NCBI GenBank assembly: GCA_017302615.1
Contig: JAFLDB010000002.1
Span: forward strand, 186,001-250,000
Direction of reading: 5' to 3'
DNA: 64,000 bases
Source: Sphingomonadales bacterium
Lineage (GTDB): Bacteria; Pseudomonadota; Alphaproteobacteria; Sphingomonadales; Sphingomonadaceae
Part shown: in pieces, positions 45,732-54,717 of the stretch
Layout: every line of letters starts with the position of its first letter
Position numbering within the stretch: position 1 is the stretch's first letter
The notes under the pieces: generated by a model
What the model was told of the DNA's origin: nothing
Databases searched by the model: none
The model's input: the letters and a program-made list of their open reading frames with translations, nothing else
Translations under genes and position numbers: made by a program

Positions 45732-47587
45732 CCGATCCGCAGATTGCCATCGCCGGTGCCGCCATGGCCCTGCGCGACCGCCGCTTTGCCGAAGCCCTGG
45801 CCGCGGCCGAGCAGGGGCTGGCCACCGCGCCGTTCGATCCGGCGCTGCTGGGCCTCGCCGCGCTGGCCCTGCTCCAGCTGGAACGGCGGGAAGAGGCGCT
45901 GCCCTATCTGCGCCGGCAGGTCGCCGCCGCCCCGCAAGACATGGCGGCGCGGTTCAACCTCGCCACCGTACTGACCGCGCTCGGCCAGGGCGAGGAAGCC
46001 CGCCCGCTGGCCCTTGCCCACCAGGGCCATCCGGGCCTGGCGCGAATTGCGGGCTATTTCCACCAGCAGGACGGCAACCTGGCGGAAGCGGTCGCCGCCT
46101 ATCGCGCCGGGCTGGACCGCGCCCCGCAGGACTGGGAAAGCTGGAACAACCTTGGCAACTGCCTGGTCCAGCAGGGCGACAACGCTGCGGCGATCGGCGC
46201 CTTCGAGAACGCGATCAACCGCTCGCCGTTCCCCAGCCTGCCGGAAATCTTCCTCAACCTCAGCCAGGCGCTGGGCGCGGTGGACCGGCGCGAGCTGCGG
46301 CTCGGTAATGCGGAGGAAGCCGCCCGCCGCTTTCCCGATCACCACGGCGTGCTGATCGAGCTGGGCCTGGCCCAGGCCGCTGCCGGGCACCGCGATCTGG
46401 CCGAAGTGACCCTGCGCCGCGCCGCCGATCAGGAAGACCATTTCGGTGAAGCCCGGCTGGAACTGGGCCTGCTGCTGGAGAACGACAACCGGCTGGATGA
46501 GCTCGATGCCCATATCGTCGCCTGCGAAGCGCTCGCCGCGGGGCCGGAGCTGGCCTTCCTCAAGGCGTGGAGCCTGCGCCGCCGGGACCGCTTCGAGGAA
46601 GCCCGGATCGAGGCGGAGCGGATTCCCGCCACGATCAACCCGATCCGCACCGCCCAGGTCCGCGCCGAGATTGCCGACCGGCTGGGCGAAACCGACGAAG
46701 CCTTCCGTCAGTTCACCGCGATGAACGAAGCCTCGCGCGCGGCCCATCCGCCGGCTGAGGGGCCAAGCTATCGCGAACTGGTGGAGGCCGAAACCGCCGC
46801 GCTCGCCGCGCCCCTGCCCCCTGTTCCGGCCGCGCCCGGTGCGCCGCGTGACCCGGTGTTCATCGTCGGTTCGCCGCGTTCGGGCACGACCCTGCTCGAT
46901 ACCCTGCTGACCGCCCTGCCCGAACTGCAGGTGTTCGAAGAACAGCCGATCCTCGCCACGGTCGAACATGCCTATCCGGGGCTGGCGCGAGAGGCCGATC
47001 CGGCCCGGATCGCGGCCGCACGCGCGCTCTATTTCCAGACCGCGGAGCAACTTCAGGGCCGGGCGGACGGTCGCCGCGTGGTCGACAAGATGCCCCTGCA
47101 CATGGCCAAGCTGCCGGCGATCCAGCGGCTGTTTCCGGCGGCCGATGTCGTGCTGGTCGAGCGCCATCCCTGCGATGCGGTGCTGAGCTGCTTCATGGCC
47201 AATTTCTCGCCCAACCACGCGATGCAGAGCTATACCCGGCTGGACGAAGCGGCGCGGACCTATGCCGCCGTGTTCGAGAACTTCAGCCGCGCCCGCGAAC
47301 TGCTGCCGCTGCGCGTCCATGCCGTCCGCTATGAACGGATGATCGCCGATCTGGAAAGCGAGATGCGCCCGCTGCTGGCCTTCCTGGGCCTCGCATGGCG
47401 CGATGAAGTGCTGGACAATCAGGCCAGCGCAGCCCGGCGCGGCGCGGTACGCACGGCCAGCTACGCCCAGATCGGGCAGCCGCTCTACCAGCGCGCGGTC
47501 GGCCGGTGGGAGCGTTACCGCGAGCACCTTGCGCCGGTGCTACCGATCCTCGATCCGTGGATCGAGCGGCTCGGCTATCGGGACTAG
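45728..47587 (+). CDS. TPR protein with C-terminal sulfotransferase domain
   Basis: A 619-residue protein. TPR repeats fill about residues 1-330. The C-terminal sulfotransferase begins at about residue 375: the PAPS phosphosulfate loop is FIVGSPRSGTTLLDTLL (about 378-394), and the 3'-phosphate-binding segment is ADVVLVERHPCDAVLSCFM (about 472). The terminal helix includes WERYREHLAPV. It should transfer sulfate to a TPR-bound acceptor. ATG 45728 overlaps the oxygenase stop (ATGA). Confidence 0.9.
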   Translation: MTDPQIAIAGAAMALRDRRFAEALAAAEQGLATAPFDPALLGLAALALLQLERREEALPYLRRQVAAAPQDMAARFNLATVLTALGQGEEARPLALAHQGHPGLARIAGYFHQQDGNLAEAVAAYRAGLDRAPQDWESWNNLGNCLVQQGDNAAAIGAFENAINRSPFPSLPEIFLNLSQALGAVDRRELRLGNAEEAARRFPDHHGVLIELGLAQAAAGHRDLAEVTLRRAADQEDHFGEARLELGLLLENDNRLDELDAHIVACEALAAGPELAFLKAWSLRRRDRFEEARIEAERIPATINPIRTAQVRAEIADRLGETDEAFRQFTAMNEASRAAHPPAEGPSYRELVEAETAALAAPLPPVPAAPGAPRDPVFIVGSPRSGTTLLDTLLTALPELQVFEEQPILATVEHAYPGLAREADPARIAAARALYFQTAEQLQGRADGRRVVDKMPLHMAKLPAIQRLFPAADVVLVERHPCDAVLSCFMANFSPNHAMQSYTRLDEAARTYAAVFENFSRARELLPLRVHAVRYERMIADLESEMRPLLAFLGLAWRDEVLDNQASAARRGAVRTASYAQIGQPLYQRAVGRWERYREHLAPVLPILDPWIERLGYRD

Positions 47588-47589
47588 GG

Positions 47590-47862
47590 TCAGTCGCTCT
47601 TCCAGCGCTGGGTCTGGCTGCGCTCCAGATCCTGGCGGTTGGCGGCGGCTTCGGCATCCCATTCGCCCTTGGTCCGGCAAACCTTCTTGCTGGACAGGCG
47701 GGTGCCAATGGCTTCGACCCGGCGGCAGACCACCTTGTTGGTGTCCGCTTCGCTGGCGGTCTTGGCTGCGGGCGCGGCATTGTCACCCGATGAACCGGCC
47801 ACGGCCGGGGTGCCGAAAGCGATGGCGGCCAGAGCGGCGGCCGAGAGAAGGGTCTTGTGCAT
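47590..47862 (-). CDS. Small secreted protein with paired Cys motif
   Basis: A 90-residue exported protein. The signal peptide ends in GTPAVAG, followed by an Ala-rich stretch. The core VCRRVEAIGTRLSSKKVCR places two cysteines 16 residues apart and is a pattern I recall from small sphingomonad proteins of unknown function. It sits on the opposite strand between the sulfotransferase and the hydroxylase genes, ending two bases from the sulfotransferase stop. It could be unrelated or could be a substrate. Confidence 0.75.
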   Translation of the reverse strand: MHKTLLSAAALAAIAFGTPAVAGSSGDNAAPAAKTASEADTNKVVCRRVEAIGTRLSSKKVCRTKGEWDAEAAANRQDLERSQTQRWKSD

Positions 47863-47997
47863 TGAACAGGTCCTTGTTGCCACGCCATATTGTGCGGGTG
47901 CGAACATGAACCCTGCCTTACCTCTTGCCGCCGCGCCAATCAATTCCTCACGCTTTGCCCCCTTGCAATTGCCTGAAGCGCGGCACATTCCCTGATC

Positions 47998-49164
47998 ATG
48001 GACGCCCCCGATCCGGACCTGCACCAGCGCCTTGCCGCGGCCGACCGCGCGCTGGCGGCCCGCAACGTGGCCGAGGCCCGGGCGATTCTGGAGGCTGCCG
48101 CCGCCGCCGCACCGGCCTTCCCCGCGTTCTGGCAGCGGTTGGCAACGGTGCGGCAGATGGCCGGGGCACCGGGCCAGGCCATCGCTGCGATCGACAAGGC
48201 GCTGGAACTGGCCCCGCTCGATTTCGTCAATCTGCTGATGCGCGCGCGGATGCTCGACCAGGCCGGCCATCCCGAGGCCGGCGAGGCCTATGGCCGGGCC
48301 CTGGCCCAGCGCCGCCCCGATCCCCTGCCTGCGCCGCTGGTTCCGGCGATCGAGCGGGCCGAGGCGGCCTGGGCCGAGCATCAGCAGGGGCTGGAGCGGC
48401 GGCTGGCCGAGGCATTGGAAGCAAGCGGGACCGATCTGACCCCGGCCGAACGCGGCCGCGCGGCACGACTGGCCAGCAACATCACCCGCCGCACCCGGGC
48501 CTATCATTCTGAGGCGACCCATTTCCATTATCCGGGCCTGCGCGAGCTGGAGTTCCACGATCGCGCACTGTTTCCCTGGCTGGAGCGGCTGGAGGGGCTG
48601 AGCGATGTCATCGCGGCGGAACTGGACGTCGTGGCCAATGCTCCGGATGCCGATCTGGTGCCCTATGTCCAATACTCGGCCAGCGAGCCGCTGGCCCAGT
48701 GGCGGCAGCTCAATCACAACCGCGACTGGACCGCGATCCACCTGATTCAGCGCGGGGCACGGGTGGAGCCCAACGCGGCCCATTGCCCGCAGACCATGGC
48801 CTTTCTGGACAGCATGGCCCAGCCGTGGATCGAAGGTTGCGGGGCCAACGCGATGTTTTCGTTGCTGGCACCGCACACGTCGATCCCGCCGCACGTCGGC
48901 GTCGCCAATTTCCGCCTGCTCTGCCACCTGCCGCTGATCATTCCCGGCAAATGCTGGTTCCGGGTAGGCGAAGAGGTGCGTGACTGGCAGCGTGGCACCG
49001 CCTGGGTGTTCGACGATTCGATCGAGCACGAAGCGATGAACGAGACCGACCAGCTGCGGATCATCATGATTTTCGACATCTGGCACCCTGACCTGTCCCC
49101 GGCCGAACGGCAGGCCATTGCCACCACGGTCGGCGCGGCTTCGATGCCGGTCGGCGCGCTCTGA
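47998..49164 (+). CDS. TPR protein with aspartyl/asparaginyl beta-hydroxylase domain
   Basis: A 388-residue protein. The N-terminal about 120 residues are TPR-like. The Asp_Arg_Hydrox domain follows (about 165-370): the Fe ligands are His299 (SIPPHVGVANFRL) and His344 (DDSIEHEAMNETD), 45 residues apart as in mammalian AspH (His679/His725). AspH uses only two His ligands, and no third carboxylate is seen here. It should hydroxylate Asp or Asn side chains with 2-oxoglutarate. It starts 135 bases from the divergent secreted protein. Confidence 0.92.
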   Translation: MDAPDPDLHQRLAAADRALAARNVAEARAILEAAAAAAPAFPAFWQRLATVRQMAGAPGQAIAAIDKALELAPLDFVNLLMRARMLDQAGHPEAGEAYGRALAQRRPDPLPAPLVPAIERAEAAWAEHQQGLERRLAEALEASGTDLTPAERGRAARLASNITRRTRAYHSEATHFHYPGLRELEFHDRALFPWLERLEGLSDVIAAELDVVANAPDADLVPYVQYSASEPLAQWRQLNHNRDWTAIHLIQRGARVEPNAAHCPQTMAFLDSMAQPWIEGCGANAMFSLLAPHTSIPPHVGVANFRLLCHLPLIIPGKCWFRVGEEVRDWQRGTAWVFDDSIEHEAMNETDQLRIIMIFDIWHPDLSPAERQAIATTVGAASMPVGAL

Positions 49165-49174
49165 CGGCGGAGCG

Positions 49175-50227
49175 ATGCGGCGACTGTTACCCCGCCCCGG
49201 CCGCCGCTTGCGCCTTGCCCTTGGTCTGCTGGTGGCCATCGGGCTGAGCCCGGGCACCTGGATCCGCACCGTGCCTCCGCCACCGGACAGCACCGCAGGC
49301 CTGACGGTCAGACCGGTGCGGGTGGCGCCGCTGTGCTGCCACACCGGTCCGTTCCATCTGGTCGGAGCCTGGCAGTTGACCAGCATGCATCCGGACTTCG
49401 GCGGTTATTCCGCGCTGGTCGAGTCCGCGCCGGGCCGGTTCATGGCATTGAGCGACCGGGGCTACTTCGTTGAGTTCGCCCGGCCGGACGGACCGCCGGG
49501 ACCGGTCCGGTTCGGCCCGCTGCTCGATGATGCGGTGCGCCTGAAGGATAACCGCGATGTCGAGGCGGCCAGCCGCGATCCCGTGTCCGGACGGCTGTGG
49601 CTGGCCCAGGAAGGTCGCAATGCGATCGAGCGCAAGGCCCCGGACATGACCCGCGAGGTATTCCGCGAAATTCCGGAAATGCAGGGCTGGCCGCACAATA
49701 CCGGGCCGGAATCGATAGTGCGGCTCACGGATGGACGGTTCGTGGTCCTGTGCGAATGTTCCACCACCCGCTGGACCAGTTCCGGCATCCATCAGGCCTT
49801 GCTGTTCGAAGGCGATCCGACCGACCGGGGCGCGAAGGCGCGGCCCTTCACCTTCATCGGGGTGAAGGACTACCGCCCCACCGCCCTTGCCGAGCTGCCC
49901 GATGGCCGGGTGCTGATCCTGGCGCGGCGGTTGACCTGGCCGATGCCGCCGCGCTTTGCGATGAAGATCCTGATCGCCGATCCGGCGGAAATCACGCCCG
50001 GCGGCACCTGGCACGCCCGCGAGCTGGCAGACCTGCAGCCGCCCTGGCCGATCGACAATTACGAAGGACTCACCATCGAGCGGCAGGCCGATGGCCGGCT
50101 GGTTGCCTGGATGATCAGCGACGAGAACGGCGCGGCGACCCAGCGGGTCCTGCTGCTGGAAATGGAAATCGACGAAAAGCGGCTGCCGCCAAAGCAAAAG
50201 GCGCCCGGATCACCGGACGCCCTTTGA
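49175..50227 (+). CDS. Esterase-like activity of phytase family protein
   Basis: A 350-residue protein with a basic N-terminus and a hydrophobic segment (LALGLLVAIGLSPG). The remainder is a beta-propeller-like fold of the esterase/phytase-like group (GGYSALVESAPGRFMALSDRG, GPESIVRLTDGRFVVLCE, DNYEGLTIERQADGRLVAWMISDEN). The catalytic role in this family is poorly defined. It follows the hydroxylase by ten bases and may be cotranscribed with it. Confidence 0.78.
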   Translation: MRRLLPRPGRRLRLALGLLVAIGLSPGTWIRTVPPPPDSTAGLTVRPVRVAPLCCHTGPFHLVGAWQLTSMHPDFGGYSALVESAPGRFMALSDRGYFVEFARPDGPPGPVRFGPLLDDAVRLKDNRDVEAASRDPVSGRLWLAQEGRNAIERKAPDMTREVFREIPEMQGWPHNTGPESIVRLTDGRFVVLCECSTTRWTSSGIHQALLFEGDPTDRGAKARPFTFIGVKDYRPTALAELPDGRVLILARRLTWPMPPRFAMKILIADPAEITPGGTWHARELADLQPPWPIDNYEGLTIERQADGRLVAWMISDENGAATQRVLLLEMEIDEKRLPPKQKAPGSPDAL

Positions 50228-50251
50228 TTGGCTGAAACGGCGCTGGCCGGA

Positions 50252-50542
50252 TCAGGCGGCGACGGCAGCCTTCTTCTTCAGCTCGCGCTTCACCTTCAGC
50301 GCGCTGGCCGAAAGCTTTTCGTCCGAAGTCTTGAGCAGCCAGTTGTCGAGGCCGCCGACATGCTCGACCGAACGCAGGCCCTGCGTCGAAACGCGGAACT
50401 TGAAGCTGCGGTCCAGCCCTTCCGACATCAGCGTGACGTTCTGCAGGTTGGGCAGGAAGACGCGCTTGGTCTTGTTGTTGGCGTGGCTGACGTTGTGGCC
50501 GACCTGGCGACCCTTGCCGGTCAGTTCGCAAATACGGGACAT
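50252..50542 (-). CDS. rpmB: 50S ribosomal protein L28
   Basis: A 96-residue L28. The start [20 protein letters not shown] and the KRVFLPNLQ segment are diagnostic, and the lysine-rich tail (KVKRELKKK) is usual in this class. The start at 50542 is preferred over an in-frame ATG 21 codons upstream. It is convergent with the phytase-like gene, 24 bases apart. Confidence 0.97.
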   Translation of the reverse strand: MSRICELTGKGRQVGHNVSHANNKTKRVFLPNLQNVTLMSEGLDRSFKFRVSTQGLRSVEHVGGLDNWLLKTSDEKLSASALKVKRELKKKAAVAA

Positions 50543-50643
50543 GGCTAAACTCGCTTCAAAAACTGGACGCCCATGACGGGAGAAGGCGCGCGCATACCGA
50601 TTCACCCTTGCCGGGTCAAGGTATTGCGGCCAATTCGGCAGAA

Positions 50644-51099
50644 ATGAGCCGCTGGCCCCTGCCCGAACCGATGAATCTCGCCCTTGAGCAGGCCCGCAAG
50701 GGCGAATCTGCCGGCGAAGTGCCGATCGGCGCAGTCGTGGTCAAGGATGGCGAAGTGATCGCGGCGGCCCACAACGCGCCGCGCAGGCATCACGATCCAA
50801 CCGCCCACGCCGAAGTGCTGGCGATTCGCGCGGCGGCGGAACGGCTCGGCAACGAGCGGCTCGATGGCTGCGAGCTGTGGGTCACGCTGGAACCCTGCGC
50901 GATGTGCGCCGGGGCGATCGCCCACGCCCGGATCGCGAGGCTCTATTACGCCGCAGCCGATCCCAAGGGCGGCGCGGTGGAACACGGTGCGCGGGTGTTC
51001 GAGCATGAGCAGAGCCTGCACAAGCCCGAGGTCTATTCCGGCATGGGCGAGGAAGCGGCCGGGGCCATGCTCAGGGCGTTCTTTACGGCGCGGCGCTAG
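50644..51099 (+). CDS. tadA: tRNA-specific adenosine deaminase
   Basis: A 151-residue zinc deaminase that converts A34 to inosine in tRNA-Arg(ACG). The HAE motif is in [14 protein letters not shown], and the PCAMC motif in [17 protein letters not shown] completes the zinc site. The start [17 protein letters not shown] is preferred to an upstream ATG at 50608. It is divergent from rpmB and its stop overlaps the convergent RNase T2 gene by four bases. Confidence 0.95.
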   Translation: MSRWPLPEPMNLALEQARKGESAGEVPIGAVVVKDGEVIAAAHNAPRRHHDPTAHAEVLAIRAAAERLGNERLDGCELWVTLEPCAMCAGAIAHARIARLYYAAADPKGGAVEHGARVFEHEQSLHKPEVYSGMGEEAAGAMLRAFFTARR

Positions 51100-51800
51100 A
51101 GCCCCCGCCAGATCTTCAGCGGCACGTCGTTCTTCGGGCCGAACTGGCGGGCTTCGCAGCGCCTCGGCATGAAGTCCTTGCCATAGCAGATCTGGATTTC
51201 GCGCAGCCAGCCGCCGTTGCTGGCGCGGATACCGACCGATTCGAGCGGGAAATCGGGATTGCGGGCCACGAAGGCGCGGCGCAGGTCGCCCGCGGTCAGG
51301 CCCGGCTGGCGCGACAGGCGGTCGGCGTCGGGCAAGCGCAGCGAGTTCCACAGGATGCCGGCAACCTTGAAATAGGCCGCCGGGGTGGTGGCCATGCAGC
51401 TGCCGTGCTTGGCCCATTCGTGCTCCAGCAGCCACGGCACCGGGGTCATGCACAGGTTGGCGCGGAAATCGGCCTCGGTCGGGCGCGGGGTCAGGCTGCA
51501 CCACTGCGGATATTTGCCCTGCCCGCTTTCCGGCCACAGCCCGTGGACGACAAAGCCGAACCGGCCGATCCGCCCGTTGCACTGGTAATTGTCCGGATCT
51601 CTCGCCGCCTTGCCGCCGCGGCAGAACTCCGGCGACCAGCTGATCGCCAGGGTATAGCCGGTGACCGGCGAAGTGCGGCGCGGGCCATCGGGCTGCGGCG
51701 GGCGCGACAGCTCGATCTGGGCCGGGGCGCGGCACTGATAGGCCTGGGCCAGGGCCGGAGTGGGCAGCAGCAGCGCGATCAGCAGCGCAGGACGGATCAT
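51096..51800 (-). CDS. Ribonuclease T2
   Basis: A 234-residue secreted RNase. The signal peptide ends in PALAQA. Both catalytic segments are present: CAS I in RFGFVVHGLWPESG and CAS II in LEHEWAKHGSC, with the two catalytic histidines and the Glu. Cysteine pairs fit the usual disulfides. It is coupled to nadC by a four-base overlap. Confidence 0.93.
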   Translation of the reverse strand: MIRPALLIALLLPTPALAQAYQCRAPAQIELSRPPQPDGPRRTSPVTGYTLAISWSPEFCRGGKAARDPDNYQCNGRIGRFGFVVHGLWPESGQGKYPQWCSLTPRPTEADFRANLCMTPVPWLLEHEWAKHGSCMATTPAAYFKVAGILWNSLRLPDADRLSRQPGLTAGDLRRAFVARNPDFPLESVGIRASNGGWLREIQICYGKDFMPRRCEARQFGPKNDVPLKIWRGL

Positions 51801-52654
51801 AGCGGGGTGAAATCCAGCCCGATATCGGCGGCCGGCGCGCTTTGCGTCAGGCGGCCAACCGAGACATAGGTCACCCCGGTGGCGGCAATCGCGGCAATGG
51901 TATCCAGCCGTACCCCGCCCGAGGCTTCGCTCGGCACCCGGCCCGCGATCAGCGCCACGGCCTCGCGCAGGGTCGGCACGTCCATGTTGTCAAGCAGCAG
52001 GTGGCTGGCTCCGGCGGCCAGGGCCGGTTCGATCTGATCGATCCGGTCGACCTCGCAGATGATGTCCTTCACGCCTGCTTCGCGCGCGCGGCGTACCGCT
52101 TCGGCGACGCCGCCGGCCACCAGCACGTGGTTGTCCTTGATCATCGCCGCGTCCCACAGGCCCATCCGGTGGTTCTTCGCCCCGCCCATCCGGGTGGCGT
52201 ACTTTTCGAGGTGGCGCAGGCCCGGAATGGTCTTGCGGGTATCGAGCAGGGTGGCATGCCCGGCCATGGCATCGACATAGGTCCGCGTCATGGTGGCAAT
52301 GCCGGAAAGGTGCTGAACGGTGTTGAGTGCCGAGCGTTCGGCGGTGAGCATGGCCCGGGCATTGCCGGAAAGCCGCATCAGGTCGGTCCCGCCGGGCACC
52401 CTCGCGCCTTCTTCCACCAGTACTTCGATTTCCATTTCCGGATCGAGCGTGCGGAAGAATGCGGCGGCGATCGGCAGGCCGACGACCACGATCGGATCGC
52501 GGCTGTCCATCACGCCCGAAAAGCGCGCTTCGGCCGGGATCACGCTTTCGCTGGTCACATCGTGCCCGCCGCCGGGCAGGCCCAGGCCCAGATCCTCATC
52601 CAGCGTGGCGCGGACGAATTGGGCGAGGTCGAAGCCGGGAAGGGTAAAGGTCAT
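51797..52654 (-). CDS. nadC: Nicotinate-nucleotide pyrophosphorylase (carboxylating)
   Basis: A 285-residue quinolinate phosphoribosyltransferase of NAD synthesis. Motifs include LDEDLGLGLPGGGHDVTSE, LSGIATMTRTYVDAM, LDTRKTIPGLRHLEKYA with the catalytic Lys, GGAKNHRMGLWDAAMIKDNH, and a C-terminal VRLDTIAAIAATGVTYVSVG. The start at ATG 52654 gives MTFTLPGFDL. No nadA or nadB is next to it. Confidence 0.96.
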   Translation of the reverse strand: MTFTLPGFDLAQFVRATLDEDLGLGLPGGGHDVTSESVIPAEARFSGVMDSRDPIVVVGLPIAAAFFRTLDPEMEIEVLVEEGARVPGGTDLMRLSGNARAMLTAERSALNTVQHLSGIATMTRTYVDAMAGHATLLDTRKTIPGLRHLEKYATRMGGAKNHRMGLWDAAMIKDNHVLVAGGVAEAVRRAREAGVKDIICEVDRIDQIEPALAAGASHLLLDNMDVPTLREAVALIAGRVPSEASGGVRLDTIAAIAATGVTYVSVGRLTQSAPAADIGLDFTPL

Positions 52655-52712
52655 GGCTGCGGTTTCGCCACATTTTTCGCGCGGCGCAATAGTGTCTGCT
52701 GCCAAGCCGGCC

Positions 52713-53507
52713 TCAATGCACGAAGCGCGCCACCACATCGCGGTATGAGCGGCTCACTTTCACGTCGGCGCCCGATTCCAGCACCAGGAAGCATTCGCCG
52801 TTGGTGTGCGGCTTGACCTGGCGGACCTGGTTGAGATTGACGATCCAGCTGCGGTGGACCCGCTGGAACACCCGCGGGTCGAGCCGGCGTTCCAGGTCCT
52901 TCATCGTCTCGCGCAGGATCAGGCTGTTGTCGGCGGTGTAGATGCACATGTAATCGCCTGCCGCCTCGATCCGCTCGATCGAATCGACATCGACCCGGAA
53001 GATCTGCCCGCGATCCTTGATGTTGATGAGCTTTTCATAGCGTCCGGCGCTTTCCGGCTCGTCCGGCATGGCCTCCATCGCGTCGGGCGCGACTTCAGCC
53101 AGCACGGTCTTGAGCTTTTCGGCCTCTTCCGCCGCCTGCTTTTCCGCGATCCGCTGGCGCACGCGTTCCATGGTGTCGGCCAGCTTGTCCTCGTCCACCG
53201 GCTTCATCAGGTAATTGACGGCATTGGCCTCGAACGCGCGGACGGCGTGTTCCTGATAGGCGGTGACGAAGACGATCAGCGGCGGCTCGATCTCCATGAT
53301 CCCCTTGACCACGGAAAACCCGTCGAACCCCGGCATCTGGATGTCGAGGAACACCAGGTCGGGCTTTTCGGTCTTGATCTTGCGGATCGCTTCGCGCCCG
53401 TTGGAGCAGGTGTCGATGATCTCGACATCGGGGAACTTTTCGAGGCGCAGTTGCAGCCCCTGGATCGCGAGCTTCTCGTCATCGACGATGATGGTGCGGA
53501 TGGTCAT
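52713..53507 (-). CDS. LytTR-family response regulator (second pair)
   Basis: A 264-residue regulator. Its receiver domain has DDEK at 9-12, phospho-acceptor Asp55 in LVFLDIQMPGFDG, and the switch Lys in NYLMKPVDEDKL. A charged coiled linker of about 25 residues (AEKQAAEEAEKLK) leads to LytTR (VDVDSIERIEAAGDYMCIY, then RVHRSWIVNLNQVRQVKPH). It follows the kinase at 53519 with an 11-base gap. Confidence 0.93.
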   Translation of the reverse strand: MTIRTIIVDDEKLAIQGLQLRLEKFPDVEIIDTCSNGREAIRKIKTEKPDLVFLDIQMPGFDGFSVVKGIMEIEPPLIVFVTAYQEHAVRAFEANAVNYLMKPVDEDKLADTMERVRQRIAEKQAAEEAEKLKTVLAEVAPDAMEAMPDEPESAGRYEKLINIKDRGQIFRVDVDSIERIEAAGDYMCIYTADNSLILRETMKDLERRLDPRVFQRVHRSWIVNLNQVRQVKPHTNGECFLVLESGADVKVSRSYRDVVARFVH

Positions 53508-53518
53508 GAACTAAGCCT

Positions 53519-54676
53519 TCAGCCGGTCAGTGCCGGGCGCTGCTGGGCGGGGAGGGATGGCGCCGCCTCGCGCCGTTCGAACGGAATCTCGATCAGCACG
53601 GCAAAGCCGCCCTCGGCCGGCTCCATCGTTTCGAAACGATGGTCCTCGCCATAAGCCTGAGCCAGCCGGTCGCGGATGTTGGCAAGGCCAACCCCGGTGG
53701 AAACCTGTTCGCCGCCGTCGAATGTCACGCCGGTCAACCTGTTGTTCGATGCCCCTGATTGCAACCCCGGCCCGGTGTCGGAGACGGTGATGCGAAGGTT
53801 TGGGCCGACGAGTTGCGCCGCGATGGTGATCTCGGCGCCGGCCTCCTGCGGGCTGACGGCGTACTTGATCGCGTTTTCGACCAGCGGCTGGAGCAGCAGC
53901 GAGGGCAGCAGCGCGGCTTCCGTCCCCGGTTCCACCTGGAAGCGGGTGCGCAGCCGCTCCTCGAACCGCATCCGCTCGATATCGAGGTAGAGCTTCAGCG
54001 TGTCGATCTCCTGCGCCACGGTGACTCTCCCGGTCGGCTCGTTGACCAGGGTATAGCGCAGGAAGCTGGACAGGCGGCTGAGCATGGCATTGGCTGGCTC
54101 GGTCTGTTTCAGCAGCACCAGGGTGGAGATCGAATTGAGCGTGTTGAACAGGAAATGCGGGTTGAGCTGATAGCGCAGCATGGCCAGCTGGGCCTGGGTG
54201 GCCTGGTTTTCCAGCCGCATCAGCTGATCGTTCTGCTCCTCGATCTGGAGGAAGAAGTTGATCATGTAATAGAGCGCTGACCAGGCCAGCAGCAGCGTGG
54301 CGTCGAGATAGAACAGCCCGATGAAGCGCTGGGCGAACCCGGCCCCGCTGTCTCCGGCGTAGAGGCCGTTTACCCAGGCATCGATGAAGGCGTAAAGCGC
54401 CACTGCCAGCGGCATGACCAGCGCGGTCACCCCCCAGGTGACCAGCGGGCGGCGGCCCATCAGCTGGCGGTAGATCACCGACAGGATCAGCGTGATCGAC
54501 AGGCCGGTGATGGTCGAGATCAGGACCAGGACCAGGAACGAAAGCGGCTGGCCATTGGCCAGGCCCGAGGCCGCGCGCAGCAGCAGCGCCCCGCCCCAGC
54601 CGGCCGCCTGCAAGCGCCAGAACGCGCGGTTCTTGTTGGCAAAGAACGGGATCGGGCGAAAGGGCAGCACGGCCAT
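53519..54676 (-). CDS. LytS/YehU-type sensor histidine kinase (second pair)
   Basis: A 385-residue membrane kinase. About four transmembrane segments lie in residues 20-140. The phospho-acceptor His174 is in LRYQLNPHFLFNTLNSIST. The ATPase part has LLQPLVENAIKYAVSPQ and GVGLANIRDRLAQAYG. The sequence is clearly related to, but not identical with, the kinase at 8479. Together with the regulator at 52713 it forms a pair. Confidence 0.92.
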   Translation of the reverse strand: MAVLPFRPIPFFANKNRAFWRLQAAGWGGALLLRAASGLANGQPLSFLVLVLISTITGLSITLILSVIYRQLMGRRPLVTWGVTALVMPLAVALYAFIDAWVNGLYAGDSGAGFAQRFIGLFYLDATLLLAWSALYYMINFFLQIEEQNDQLMRLENQATQAQLAMLRYQLNPHFLFNTLNSISTLVLLKQTEPANAMLSRLSSFLRYTLVNEPTGRVTVAQEIDTLKLYLDIERMRFEERLRTRFQVEPGTEAALLPSLLLQPLVENAIKYAVSPQEAGAEITIAAQLVGPNLRITVSDTGPGLQSGASNNRLTGVTFDGGEQVSTGVGLANIRDRLAQAYGEDHRFETMEPAEGGFAVLIEIPFERREAAPSLPAQQRPALTG

Positions 54677-54717
54677 GACCGGTCCTTAGCAGCTTTCGCC
54701 CGTGCTTGTCAGGGCTT

